This document shows, piece after piece, positions 53,688 to 61,902 of a stretch of 64,000 nt of DNA. The notes beneath the pieces are model-generated. The model was not told the origin of the DNA. It made no database searches and saw only the letters and a program-made list of their open reading frames with translations. Location: assembly GCF_900129215.1 (NCBI RefSeq), contig NZ_FQUQ01000007.1, positions 304,699 to 368,698 of the forward strand. The letters run 5' to 3'. Every line of letters starts with the position of its first letter. Positions within the stretch are counted from its first letter, which is position 1. The translations under genes were made by a program, and so were the position numbers. The stretch is from Pedobacter caeni. GTDB taxonomy: Bacteria; Bacteroidota; Bacteroidia; Sphingobacteriales; Sphingobacteriaceae.

Positions 53688-54398
53688 TTAAAATACCGTT
53701 TTATTGTAAAGGCCAAGGGTGCCGAATTGATACCTCAGTCCGACAGAGAAATAAGTGTAGATGTCCGGATTGCCACTTTTGAAAGTTACCGAAGAGTTAT
53801 CATAACCATCCAGGCCTTCTCCAATGGTAAGGTTGCCCTGGTAATTGACATTTAAGATGTAACGGGTAAAACCGGAACGATCAGGAAAGTAAAGGTTTAT
53901 TCCAAGGTTTAAGGGAAAGAGGATATTTTTGGATTCCGGTTTCCCCGGATAGTATACTATTGGTTTAGTCTGGTCGTCATTAGGGATCGGAGACCTGTTC
54001 ACTGAATTAATCACCAAACCTAATCCGGTTCCAACATACAGCCCTTTTAAGGTATTGGATATTCCGCCTTTTTGATAATCGATTAAAGCACCAAGTGCAA
54101 TTCTGCCATTAAATGTAAAAGCTTTGTAGGAATTGATAAATTCACGCTTACCGGGATCATTATTGATGTCGCCGCCATTGATCTGGCCCATTTGTCCTTC
54201 TATTCCTGCACTGATAAAAGGAGTAAAATAATAATCTACTACTCCATAACCAGCCAGTCCAAAAGAATGTTTTTTGACATCGGTAAAGGATTGTGTGACT
54301 CCAAAACCACCTCCTGCACTGATTTTATAGAAGTTAGATTGTGCTCCGGCATTAATATAGAATAGAAGTGACAGACATGCGGTGATAATTGTTTTCAA
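53688..54398 (-). CDS. outer-membrane beta-barrel protein with TTG start
   Basis: 236 residues. The only in-frame start giving a proper signal peptide (MKTIITACLSLLFYINAGAQ) is a TTG at 54398; no ATG lies near. The mature protein has a barrel-like alternation (FISAGIEGQMGQINGGD, GLRYQFGTLGLY) without a recognised family motif. It is divergent from pepT with only 28 bp between the starts, so regulatory signals overlap. Function unknown; first gene of a run with M14 and rhomboid. Confidence 0.85.
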   Translation of the reverse strand: MKTIITACLSLLFYINAGAQSNFYKISAGGGFGVTQSFTDVKKHSFGLAGYGVVDYYFTPFISAGIEGQMGQINGGDINNDPGKREFINSYKAFTFNGRIALGALIDYQKGGISNTLKGLYVGTGLGLVINSVNRSPIPNDDQTKPIVYYPGKPESKNILFPLNLGINLYFPDRSGFTRYILNVNYQGNLTIGEGLDGYDNSSVTFKSGNPDIYTYFSVGLRYQFGTLGLYNKTVF

Positions 54399-54404
54399 AT
54401 TATT

Positions 54405-54412
54405 TAGCTTTG
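54405..54412 (+). promoter_or_regulatory. -7 element for pepT
   Basis: TAGCTTTG matches TAnnTTTG exactly, 14 bases before the ATG at 54427. It lies between the two divergent start codons. Confidence 0.5.
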
Positions 54413-54426
54413 TTTTTTTTAAGACT

Positions 54427-55680
54427 ATGCTAAATTATCAAAATAAAAACAATTCCCTTCAAAACAGATTTGCAAAGTATGTGCAGATTGATACACAGTC
54501 AGATCCAATGTCGGAAACGGTCCCTTCCACCGAGAAGCAAAAGAACCTCGGAAAAGTTCTTGTAGCAGAATTACTGGAAATGGGCGTTTCAGATGCACAT
54601 CTTGACGAGTTTGGGTATGTATATGCCACTATTCCTGCTACCACAGAGAAAAATGTTCCGGTGATCTGCTTTTGCTCACACATGGACACTTCCCCTGATT
54701 GTAGCGGAAAGGATGTAAAACCAATCATTCATGCCAATTATCAGGGCCAGGATCTGGTACTTCCTGATGATCACAGCATCGTTTTAAAGATGTCTGAGCA
54801 TCCGGATTTAAAAGATCAGATCGGAAATGACATCATTACGGCAAGTGGAACCACACTTTTGGGTGCAGATAACAAGGCCGGAGTGGCGGAAATCATGGAG
54901 GCCGCTTCTTTTTTTGTGCGAAATCCTACTTTTAAACACGGAACGGTTAAAATATTATTTACTCCGGACGAAGAGATCGGAAGAGGGGTAGATAAAGCGG
55001 ACCTGAAGAAACTGGGAGCGGATTTTGCTTATACTATCGATGGTGAAACCCTGGGTTCCATTGAAGATGAGACTTTTTCTGCAGATGGTGCTGTACTTAC
55101 CATAAACGGAGTAAGTATCCATCCAGGTTTTGCGAAGGGAAAAATGGAAAGTGCCATAAAGATTTTATCTGATGTAATCAGCTCTTTACCTTCAGATTGC
55201 CTTTCTCCGGAATCTACCGAAGGAAAAGAAGGGTTTATTCATCCGGTTACGATTTCCGGAAATGTAGAGCAGGCAGAAGCCCGTTTTATTCTGCGTGCTT
55301 TTAATGATGAACAGCTGGAAGCGAATGGAGAACTATTGGATGCAACGGTGAGAAACATCATCGAAGATTATCCGAATTCCACCTATGAGTTGAAAATTAC
55401 AGAACAGTACCGCAATATGAAAAAGGTACTTGATGAGTATCCACAAGTGATCGCATATGGTGTGGAAGCCATTGAAAGAGCTGGAATCACACCTAAGAGA
55501 CAAAGTATCCGTGGAGGAACTGATGGCTCCCGGCTTTCATTTATGGGCCTACCTTGTCCGAATATTTTTGCCGGAGAGCATGCTTTCCATGGTAAACAGG
55601 AGTGGGCTTCGGTTCAGGATATGGAAAAAGCAGTAGAAACAATTATAAATATTGCAGCCATCTGGGAAGAGAAGGCATAA
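54427..55680 (+). CDS. pepT: peptidase T (tripeptide aminopeptidase, M20)
   Basis: 417 residues from the ATG at 54427 (MLNYQNKNNSLQNRFAKYVQ); the 15 extra upstream codons overlap the promoter. M20 metal centre: SHMDTSPDCSG (His, Asp), LLGADNKAGVAEI (bridging Asp), FTPDEEIGRG (catalytic and ligand Glu), YTIDGE, and a late His in GEHAFHG. It removes the N-terminal residue of tripeptides in the cytoplasm. Divergent from the barrel gene and ended by a good terminator. Confidence 0.95.
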   Translation: MLNYQNKNNSLQNRFAKYVQIDTQSDPMSETVPSTEKQKNLGKVLVAELLEMGVSDAHLDEFGYVYATIPATTEKNVPVICFCSHMDTSPDCSGKDVKPIIHANYQGQDLVLPDDHSIVLKMSEHPDLKDQIGNDIITASGTTLLGADNKAGVAEIMEAASFFVRNPTFKHGTVKILFTPDEEIGRGVDKADLKKLGADFAYTIDGETLGSIEDETFSADGAVLTINGVSIHPGFAKGKMESAIKILSDVISSLPSDCLSPESTEGKEGFIHPVTISGNVEQAEARFILRAFNDEQLEANGELLDATVRNIIEDYPNSTYELKITEQYRNMKKVLDEYPQVIAYGVEAIERAGITPKRQSIRGGTDGSRLSFMGLPCPNIFAGEHAFHGKQEWASVQDMEKAVETIINIAAIWEEKA

Positions 55681-55698
55681 TTAAATAAATGAACAGAG

Positions 55699-55732
55699 AT
55701 CGGGTGTTCCTAATTTGGACACCCGATTTTTC
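55699..55732 (+). terminator. terminator of pepT
   Basis: ATCGGGTGT pairs with ACACCCGAT over 9 bp (with a further CC/GG inner pair), followed by TTTTCTTTT. It lies 19 bases after the pepT stop. Confidence 0.88.
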
Positions 55733-55770
55733 TTTTAAAAGAAGGATATATTTTAGAAAATTAACCTTTT

Positions 55771-56454
55771 TTAGAAAGTTAACCTGGCCAGGTATTGATC
55801 CTGACCATCTTCAAAAATGATTTCGGTTGTCCATCCACTAGCTTTAGCCAGGTCAATCAATGTTTTCTGATCTACATAGATCCATTTGAACCAATTTCCT
55901 TTGATGCTTTTGTATTCGTACCTGAAACTCACCTCTCCAAAATACCCGTTAGAAGGAAAAGGGATTTCCTGATATAGATAAGAAAGGTCAGAGCTGTCGA
56001 AAACAAGTTGTCCACCCGGATTAAGCAGCGTTTTAACCTGTGTTAGAAAAGCTTTTAATCCTGGAATTGATCCGGTAAGACCGATTCCATTCATCATGAA
56101 TAGAAGGGTGTCAAACTTTTGATCTTTATAAGTAAGGATGTTTCCTTCGATAGCCTGTTTCAATCCACGTTGTTTCATGATCTGAACGGCAGGAGCGGAG
56201 ATGTCCATTCCCGTAACGTTGAAGCCGCGTTTCTGAAGGACCAGCGCATGACTGCCCACACCGGCACCAACATCAAGCACCTTACCTTTACAAAGGTCCA
56301 GGGCTTTCAGCTCAAGTTCAGGCATTTCGGCTTCATTTCTGAAATAGATGTCGACCGGCATTTCCTCCGGTTCATCATAAGAATTATGCACCCACAGCGT
56401 TTCTGCGGGTGGTTTAGTAAATTGATCTTTTAATGCTTCACCAAAAACGTCCAT
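55771..56454 (-). CDS. class I SAM-dependent methyltransferase
   Basis: 227 residues with the Rossmann motif I VLDVGAGVGSHALVL, motif II region VTGMDISAPAVQIM and motif IV FDTLLFMMNGIGLTG. Substrate unreadable. It is the last of three minus-strand genes (YtxH, beta-CASP, methyltransferase) with 8- and 28-bp gaps. Confidence 0.9.
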   Translation of the reverse strand: MDVFGEALKDQFTKPPAETLWVHNSYDEPEEMPVDIYFRNEAEMPELELKALDLCKGKVLDVGAGVGSHALVLQKRGFNVTGMDISAPAVQIMKQRGLKQAIEGNILTYKDQKFDTLLFMMNGIGLTGSIPGLKAFLTQVKTLLNPGGQLVFDSSDLSYLYQEIPFPSNGYFGEVSFRYEYKSIKGNWFKWIYVDQKTLIDLAKASGWTTEIIFEDGQDQYLARLTF

Positions 56455-56482
56455 CCGGCAAAGATAAAAAAACCTTTAATGG

Positions 56483-57880
56483 TTAGACTTCAAATTCCTG
56501 ATGATATTCCGGAATGGCTACGTTATGGAAGCCTTTATCATTAAGATGTCCGGCAAATATCTGCTGTACCTTATATTCACCATGAACAAGAAAAATGCGT
56601 TTTATCTGGTTCGGATCCTGTCCGGAAAGGAATTGCAGTAAATCTTCATAATCACCATGTGCGCTCATCGATCTGATCGAACGGGTGTCAGCTACTACTT
56701 CATATTCTTGTCCGAAGAGCCATACTTTGGGTTGCCCTGCAAGTAGTTTGCCCGCGAGTGACCTTGGTTCTGCATAACCTACCATCAGAATTGTGTTTTT
56801 CTGATCGCTGATATTATTACGGATATGGTGTTTTACACGGCCTCCCTCTGCCATTCCTGAGGAGGAAATGATCACGCAGGGGCGAGGGTCACTATTTAAT
56901 GCTTTGGATTCTTCTACAGATTCAATAAACTTCAAACCTTTAAAACCAAAGATATCCTTGTCAACTTTCATTACCTCTTTCACGCCATTGTTATAGACTT
57001 CAGGATGATTCCTTAGTACTTCAGTCGCTTGAAGAGATAGTGGGCTATCTACATAATACTGTACGTCAGGAAGGTTGTTTTTCAGTTCCATCGCATTTAA
57101 TGCATAGAGCAATTCCTGTGTACGGCCTACACTAAAAGCAGGAATGATCACTTTTCCTTTTTTTACGATACAGGTCTGATTGATGATCTCCTTAAGGGTG
57201 TTTTCAATGGGTTCCAGATCCTGATGAAGAGAATCACCATAAGTAGATTCCATAATCACATAGTCCGCCTGAGGGAATGACTGAGGACTTTTTAACAACA
57301 GGTCTCCATATCTGCCCACATCACCACTAAAGGTAATATTGGTTGTTTTTCCATCTTCACTGATTTTCAGGTGAACGGCTGCACTGCCTACAATATGACC
57401 GGCATCGGTAAAATTCAGGGTGACGTTACTGTCAATGGGAAAGTCTTCATTGTAGTTGACTACTTTAAACTGGCTCAGTGTCTGGATGACATCTTTCTCC
57501 GTATAAAGCGGCATTTCGGGTTCTCCTCCCTGGCGCATCTTTCTATTGGCATATTCTGCATCCTGAGTCTGAATTTTTGCCGAATCCATTAATAAGATCC
57601 GGGCAAGATCCATCGTTGCCGGTGTGCAATAGATGTTCCCTTTAAAACCTTCAGCTACCAGGCGTGGCAATAAACCACAATGATCTATGTGGGCATGGGA
57701 AAGGATCAGGTAGCTGACCAATGAGGGATCAAATCCAAAAGATTCATTGAGGCCCTCGGTTAGGTCTCCCATTCCCTGGAACAGCCCGCAGTCCAATAAG
57801 ATTTGTGTATTGTTTTTTAAGGTAATTAAATGCTTACTACCTGTAACGGCACGCGCCGCCCCATGAAATGCGATCTTCAT
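56483..57880 (-). CDS. beta-CASP metallo-beta-lactamase hydrolase (CPSF-like RNase)
   Basis: 465 residues. Metallo-beta-lactamase zinc site LSHAHIDHCG (HxHxDH), LDCGLFQG upstream, FTDAGHIVGS, FSGDVGRYGD, beta-CASP region VIIPAFSVGRTQELLYAL and RNA-specificity end SAHGDYEDLLQFL and VHGEYKVQ. The family resembles archaeal and eukaryotic CPSF and bacterial RNase J-like nucleases; RNA processing or degradation is expected. 8 bp downstream of the YtxH gene. Confidence 0.93.
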   Translation of the reverse strand: MKIAFHGAARAVTGSKHLITLKNNTQILLDCGLFQGMGDLTEGLNESFGFDPSLVSYLILSHAHIDHCGLLPRLVAEGFKGNIYCTPATMDLARILLMDSAKIQTQDAEYANRKMRQGGEPEMPLYTEKDVIQTLSQFKVVNYNEDFPIDSNVTLNFTDAGHIVGSAAVHLKISEDGKTTNITFSGDVGRYGDLLLKSPQSFPQADYVIMESTYGDSLHQDLEPIENTLKEIINQTCIVKKGKVIIPAFSVGRTQELLYALNAMELKNNLPDVQYYVDSPLSLQATEVLRNHPEVYNNGVKEVMKVDKDIFGFKGLKFIESVEESKALNSDPRPCVIISSSGMAEGGRVKHHIRNNISDQKNTILMVGYAEPRSLAGKLLAGQPKVWLFGQEYEVVADTRSIRSMSAHGDYEDLLQFLSGQDPNQIKRIFLVHGEYKVQQIFAGHLNDKGFHNVAIPEYHQEFEV

Positions 57881-57888
57881 TAATTTCC

Positions 57889-58095
57889 TTAAGCTCTAAC
57901 TTTAGCAATCGTGTCTTTAACATGCCCTGCTGCATCTACCAGCTTTTCTTTGGAAGAATCTAATAAATCACAAAACCAGTCGGATACTTTTTCTTTCATT
58001 TCTCCATCTTTATCCGATGATAATATTAATGCGATGGCAGCTCCTAAAGCCGCTCCTGCCAATAATCCAGCAATGATTTTGGTTTCCTTTTTCAT
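57889..58095 (-). CDS. YtxH-domain small membrane protein
   Basis: 68 residues from the ATG at 58095 (MKKETKIIAGLLAGAALGAA): one N-terminal Gly/Ala-rich membrane helix (AAIALILSS) and a charged tail (about 30-68, KEKVSDWFCDLLDSSKEKL). This is the YtxH pattern, often linked to envelope stress. An upstream start at 58131 would add 12 residues and is less typical. Confidence 0.85.
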   Translation of the reverse strand: MKKETKIIAGLLAGAALGAAIALILSSDKDGEMKEKVSDWFCDLLDSSKEKLVDAAGHVKDTIAKVRA

Positions 58096-58150
58096 ATTAA
58101 TGTGTTTTTTTTGGTTGAACGAAAGCATCATGAACGTCCTTCAATAGCAG

Positions 58151-58170
58151 AACATCATATTCATGATGTT
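58151..58170. repeat. 8-bp perfect inverted repeat upstream of YtxH gene
   Basis: AACATCAT (58151-58158) and ATGATGTT (58163-58170) with a 4-base loop, between the divergent genes starting at 58095 and 58269. It could be an operator for either. Confidence 0.4.
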
Positions 58171-58268
58171 TTCGTATACTTCTTTTTTTATCAATTAATT
58201 AACAAAGACGATGCCGAATAGTTTGTCCTTAGTTTTAAATTGCAAGGAGATGTTGTAAATTAGGAGAA

Positions 58269-58628
58269 ATGTTACGAAGCCTTTCTTATGTCAATATTTT
58301 ATTGGCGATCGTCTACCTGTTGATGTTTCTCTTAAATGGGAGTACAATGGTGATTTTGGGGCTTTTGCTGGTGGTGATTTTGAATATTCTGGTGATTAAA
58401 AAGATACAGGATGGTTGGGGGAAAACAAAATGGATCCATTATGGGTTAAGTTTGTGTTGTCTCGGTTTTGCTGCATTTCTTCTGGTTGGTCTGGTCCATA
58501 TTGTCCGGTCTTCCATTGCTTATCATTATTTTTCCAACACCTTGACTTATATCGTATTGACCGGACTGTTTTTGCTTTGTATCATTGTGCACTTTTTGCT
58601 GTTGTGTTTTTACCCGCCGGAAGCATAA
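58269..58628 (+). CDS. small four-helix membrane protein of unknown function
   Basis: 119 residues, start ATG 58269. Four hydrophobic segments (about 5-25, 27-43, 58-82, 92-112), with only short loops and a final FYPPEA. I recognise no family. A single gene before the gene-free repeat region. Confidence 0.7.
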   Translation: MLRSLSYVNILLAIVYLLMFLLNGSTMVILGLLLVVILNILVIKKIQDGWGKTKWIHYGLSLCCLGFAAFLLVGLVHIVRSSIAYHYFSNTLTYIVLTGLFLLCIIVHFLLLCFYPPEA

Positions 58629-58745
58629 CCTTTTGATCATTTTTATTTCTTTTTTTGCTGATTTTTAACTCAGATCAGTCGCCTGTAAGAGCCCTGGATG
58701 GACTGGTCCCGGAGTGTCCGGGTTGGCTTCGATATTGCTTCGTAC

Positions 58746-58789
58746 TGAGTCCACCCTGAGTCCACAGTGAGTCCACGTTGAGTCCACGT
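58746..58789. repeat. 4 x 11-bp tandem repeat, TGAGTCCACnn
   Basis: Four exact-length units: TGAGTCCACCC, TGAGTCCACAG, TGAGTCCACGT, TGAGTCCACGT. The first nine bases are constant and the last two vary. The last copy also forms the left arm of the hairpin that ends at 58813. Confidence 0.92.
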
Positions 58790-58813
58790 TTTTGCGGGAA
58801 AAAGCCGGACTCA
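58779..58813. repeat. two-tier hairpin built on last tandem repeat unit
   Basis: TGAGTCC (58779-58785) pairs with GGACTCA (58807-58813), and inside it TTTTT (58789-58793) pairs with AAAAA (58799-58803) around loop GCGGG. It lies upstream of the rplM promoter, so it is not part of that leader. Confidence 0.6.
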
Positions 58814-58996
58814 TTATGGAGGTAAAATGTAGTCAATCTGGATTCAGGTAAAAGGTAATACGGAGCGTGTAGGGAGACAACTGAGCCTGTGTCTTTATCG
58901 AATTAAAACAACGGTTAGCAAACGGCTTTTCTCAGGCTTGAATCCGGGTCGTATTTTAGGACAATGTTAAATAAACAAATAATATTGCGGCAACTG

Positions 58997-59027
58997 TTTG
59001 GGATTTAAATATTTCTGTCTATCTTTG
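58997..59027 (+). promoter_or_regulatory. promoter of rplM-rpsI-rpsB operon
   Basis: TTTG (58997-59000), exactly 19 bases, then TATCTTTG (59020-59027): a full match to the Bacteroidetes vegetative promoter. It gives a leader of about 50 bases that contains a small CCCT/AGGG stem (59032-59046). Confidence 0.9.
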
Positions 59028-59083
59028 CAGTCCCTAAATTTAAGGGTGAATAAATAATTGTTTAACAAATTAAATACAAGCAA

Positions 59084-59527
59084 GTGAATACGTTAAGTTA
59101 CAAAACTGTCTCTGCCAATGCAAAAACTGTTAACAAACAGTGGGTTGTTGTTGATGCACAAGGCGAGATTTTGGGGCGCTTGTCATCGAAGATCGCTATG
59201 ATCATCCGTGGTAAAAACAAGCCTGAGTATACCCCACACGTAGACTGCGGAGATAACGTTATCGTTATTAATGCAGACAAGGTTAAGTTGACAGGAAATA
59301 AATTCAGCGATAAGCGCTATATTTCTTACACTGGTTATCCAGGTGGTCAGCGTTTCATTTCTCCTAAAGAGTTAATGGCGAAGCATCCTAAGCGTGTTAT
59401 CGAGAAAGCGGTACGTGGTATGTTACCTAAAACTAAACTTGGTGCAAAATTATACACCAACTTATATGTTTATGCAGGTACAGAGCATCCTCATGCAGCA
59501 CAATCACCAACAACCATTACACTTTAA
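59084..59527 (+). CDS. rplM: 50S ribosomal protein L13
   Basis: 147 residues with a GTG start at 59084; the N terminus MNTLSYKTVSANAKTVNKQW and motifs IIRGKNKPEYTPHVDCGD and KHPKRVIEKAVRGMLPK are L13. It opens a ribosomal operon with a canonical promoter; rpsI follows after 16 bp, the usual L13-S9 order. Strong A/T-ending codon bias typical of highly expressed genes. Confidence 0.98.
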   Translation: MNTLSYKTVSANAKTVNKQWVVVDAQGEILGRLSSKIAMIIRGKNKPEYTPHVDCGDNVIVINADKVKLTGNKFSDKRYISYTGYPGGQRFISPKELMAKHPKRVIEKAVRGMLPKTKLGAKLYTNLYVYAGTEHPHAAQSPTTITL

Positions 59528-59543
59528 TTAAAGGAAGAAAGAA

Positions 59544-59930
59544 ATGTCAGTTACTAACACTTCAGGAAGAAGAAAAACTGCTGTTGCACGCATCTATTTA
59601 AAAGAAGGCAACGGCACAATTACCGTAAACGGTAAAGACCATAAAGTATATTTCCCAACATTGCCTTTACAATACATTGTAAACCAGTCATTCGAAGTTT
59701 CTGAATTGACAGGTCAGTATGATGTAAACGTAAATGTAGCCGGTGGTGGTATCAAAGGTCAGGCAGAAGCAGTTCGTTTAGCTATCGCTAAAGCTATTGT
59801 GGAATTGGATGCTGAGAAAAAACCAGCATTACGCGCTAAAGGGTTAATGACCCGTGATATGCGTATGGTTGAACGTAAGAAACCAGGACGTAAGAAAGCA
59901 CGTAAGAAATTCCAATTCAGTAAACGTTAA
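59544..59930 (+). CDS. rpsI: 30S ribosomal protein S9
   Basis: 128 residues. S9 signatures SGRRKTAVARIYLKEGNG and the basic C-terminal tail KKPGRKKARKKFQFSKR ending in the conserved KR that reaches the P-site tRNA. 16 bp after rplM and 19 bp before rpsB. Confidence 0.98.
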   Translation: MSVTNTSGRRKTAVARIYLKEGNGTITVNGKDHKVYFPTLPLQYIVNQSFEVSELTGQYDVNVNVAGGGIKGQAEAVRLAIAKAIVELDAEKKPALRAKGLMTRDMRMVERKKPGRKKARKKFQFSKR

Positions 59931-59949
59931 TCTTAAGGAGACAAACACA

Positions 59950-60774
59950 ATGGCAAGAACTACATATCAAGACTTATTGGATGCAGGTGTACACTTCGGT
60001 CACCTTACCCGTAAATGGAACCCAAAAATGGCGCCTTACATTTTCATGGAGCGCAATGGAATCCACATTATAGATTTAAACAAAACTTTAACTAAAACTG
60101 AAGAAGCTGCTTCAGCAATCAAACAGATCGTTAAATCTGGTCGTAAGATTCTTTTCGTAGCTACTAAGAAACAAGCTAAAGAAATCGTTGCTGATCAAGC
60201 AAAAAAAGTAAACATGCCTTTCGTAACTGAGCGTTGGTTAGGTGGTATGTTAACTAACTTTGCTACTGTTCGCAAGTCAATCAAAAAGATGTCTAACATC
60301 GATAAAATGACTAAAGATGGTACTTATTCGATCCTTTCTAAGAAAGAGCGTTTAATGATCCAACGTGAGCGTATTAAATTGGAAAGCTTATTAGGTGGTA
60401 TCGCGGATCTAAACCGTTTACCAGCTGCGATCTTTTTAATTGACGTTAAAAAAGAGCACATCGCTGTTAGCGAAGCGTTGAAATTAAACATTCCAACATT
60501 TGCAATGGTTGATACTAACTCTGATCCTTCTAACATCGATTTCCCGATTCCTGCGAATGATGATGCTACTAAATCTATCTCTTTAATCACTGATGTAATC
60601 ATCAAAGCGATCGAAGAAGGTTTAGATGAGCGCAAACGTGAGAAAGACGAAGAAACTGAAAAAGAAGCTGTAGCTGCTAAAGCTGCTGCTGATGCTCCTG
60701 AAGCTGCTGCTCCTGGTGCAAGAAGAAAGAAAGTGAATGCTGATACTGAAGAAGGTACTAGCGAAGAAGCTTAA
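59950..60774 (+). CDS. rpsB: 30S ribosomal protein S2
   Basis: 274 residues from the ATG at 59950 (MARTTYQDLLDAGVHFGHLT); the frame open from 59854 overlaps rpsI and is not coding. Typical S2 motifs RKWNPKMAPYIF, RWLGGMLTNF and VDTNSDPSNIDFPIPANDDA. The last 45 residues are a charged, Ala-rich extension beyond the usual core (EAAAPGARRKKVNADTEEG). Followed by tsf after a 101-base hairpin region. Confidence 0.98.
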   Translation: MARTTYQDLLDAGVHFGHLTRKWNPKMAPYIFMERNGIHIIDLNKTLTKTEEAASAIKQIVKSGRKILFVATKKQAKEIVADQAKKVNMPFVTERWLGGMLTNFATVRKSIKKMSNIDKMTKDGTYSILSKKERLMIQRERIKLESLLGGIADLNRLPAAIFLIDVKKEHIAVSEALKLNIPTFAMVDTNSDPSNIDFPIPANDDATKSISLITDVIIKAIEEGLDERKREKDEETEKEAVAAKAAADAPEAAAPGARRKKVNADTEEGTSEEA

Positions 60775-60784
60775 ATAATATAAT

Positions 60785-60848
60785 ATGGGTTGTACGTTGG
60801 GTGTTGCAGGTTTTACTTACAACAAACACTGTACAACCCATAATTTTT
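60785..60848 (+). terminator. intercistronic terminator/attenuator between rpsB and tsf
   Basis: ATGGGTTGTAC (60785-60795) pairs perfectly with GTACAACCCAT (60831-60841), an inner partial GTGTT/AACAC stem extends it, and TAATTTTTTA follows. No strong promoter is seen between it and tsf, so tsf expression likely depends on read-through. Confidence 0.75.
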
Positions 60849-60875
60849 TAATAAAAACTTAAAAAAAGAAATAAG

Positions 60876-61715
60876 ATGTCTACAGTACAAATTTCTGCAG
60901 CAGATGTAAACAAATTACGCCAACAAACCGGTGCCGGTATGATGGATTGCAAAAAAGCATTAATCGAAGCTAACGGTGATTTCGAAGCAGCGGTTGATTA
61001 CTTACGTAAAAAAGGTGCTAAAGTAGCAGCTTCACGTCAGGATCGTGATTCTAACGAAGGAGTTGTAATCGCTAAAGCTACAGCAGACGGTAAACGTGGT
61101 GTTGTTGTTGAATTAAACTGCGAAACTGACTTCGTTGCTAAAAATGCTGATTTCGTAGCTTTAGCTAACAAATTCACTGATCTTGCTATTGATAAAAACC
61201 CTGCTTCATTAGAAGAGCTTTTATCTTTAGAAATTGATGGTCAGAAAGTTTCTGATATCATCATCGAAAACACTGGTAAAATCGGTGAGAAAATCGGTAT
61301 CTCTAAATTCGAAACTGTTTCAGGTGAAAAAGTTGTTCCTTACATCCACGGTAACTACCGTTTAGGTGTATTGGTTGCTTTAAACCAGGATGTTGCTGGT
61401 GTTGATGAGGCTGGTAAAGATGTAGCTATGCAAATCGCTGCAATGAATCCGGTAGCTTTAGATAAAGCTGATGTAGATTCAACTACCATCGAGCGTGAAA
61501 CTGAAATCGCTAAAGAACAAATCCGTGCTGAAGGTAAACCTGAAGAAATGGTAGAAAAAATTGCTGCTGGTAAATTGAACAAATTCTACAAAGACAGTAC
61601 TTTATTAAACCAGGAATTCGTTAAAGATTCTTCTAAAGACGTTCGTAAATTCTTAAATGATACTGCTAACGGTTTAACTGTTACTTCATTCAAGCGTGTA
61701 CAATTAGGAGCTTAA
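60876..61715 (+). CDS. tsf: elongation factor Ts
   Basis: 279 residues. UBA-like N terminus with the EF-Ts signature LRQQTGAGMMDCKKAL, core VVVELNCETDFVAKNADF and dimer region VALNQDVAGVDEAGKDVAMQ. It recycles EF-Tu by nucleotide exchange. Same strand as rpsB; the leader carries a hairpin with a T-run. A clean terminator follows. Confidence 0.98.
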   Translation: MSTVQISAADVNKLRQQTGAGMMDCKKALIEANGDFEAAVDYLRKKGAKVAASRQDRDSNEGVVIAKATADGKRGVVVELNCETDFVAKNADFVALANKFTDLAIDKNPASLEELLSLEIDGQKVSDIIIENTGKIGEKIGISKFETVSGEKVVPYIHGNYRLGVLVALNQDVAGVDEAGKDVAMQIAAMNPVALDKADVDSTTIERETEIAKEQIRAEGKPEEMVEKIAAGKLNKFYKDSTLLNQEFVKDSSKDVRKFLNDTANGLTVTSFKRVQLGA

Positions 61716-61732
61716 TCCTTCTTTTATCATAT

Positions 61733-61767
61733 AAAATAGGGTGTCCAAAAGGCACCCTATTTTTTTG
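61733..61767 (+). terminator. terminator of tsf
   Basis: AAAATAGGGTG (61733-61743) pairs with CACCCTATTTT (61753-61763), followed by a T-run. 17 bases after the tsf stop. Confidence 0.9.
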
Positions 61768-61902
61768 TGCCTGATTTTTCGGGGAGTTGAGCTTTGGAAA
61801 TTCTTTTTCCGGCGATTTGCCCAGGTGCTATGGATGGATTAGGGCTAATTCTGTGTTTTGTATACGCCCTCTCTATGTAGGGATAGGAATTCAACGCTGT
61901 TG

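Larger units (their letters stand above)
58629..59083. other. gene-free interval with repeats and ribosomal promoter
   Basis: 455 bases. It holds a short GC hairpin (CCCGGA, GTG, TCCGGG at 58708-58722), a four-unit 11-bp tandem repeat (58746-58789), a larger hairpin (58779-58813) and the rplM promoter (58997-59027). The stretch 58814-58990 shows nothing clear. Confidence 0.7.

Noticed and set aside
58446..58640. Minus-strand frame opposite the small membrane protein
   Set aside because: Low-complexity Gln/Thr/Lys product; the plus-strand frame has a coherent membrane topology.
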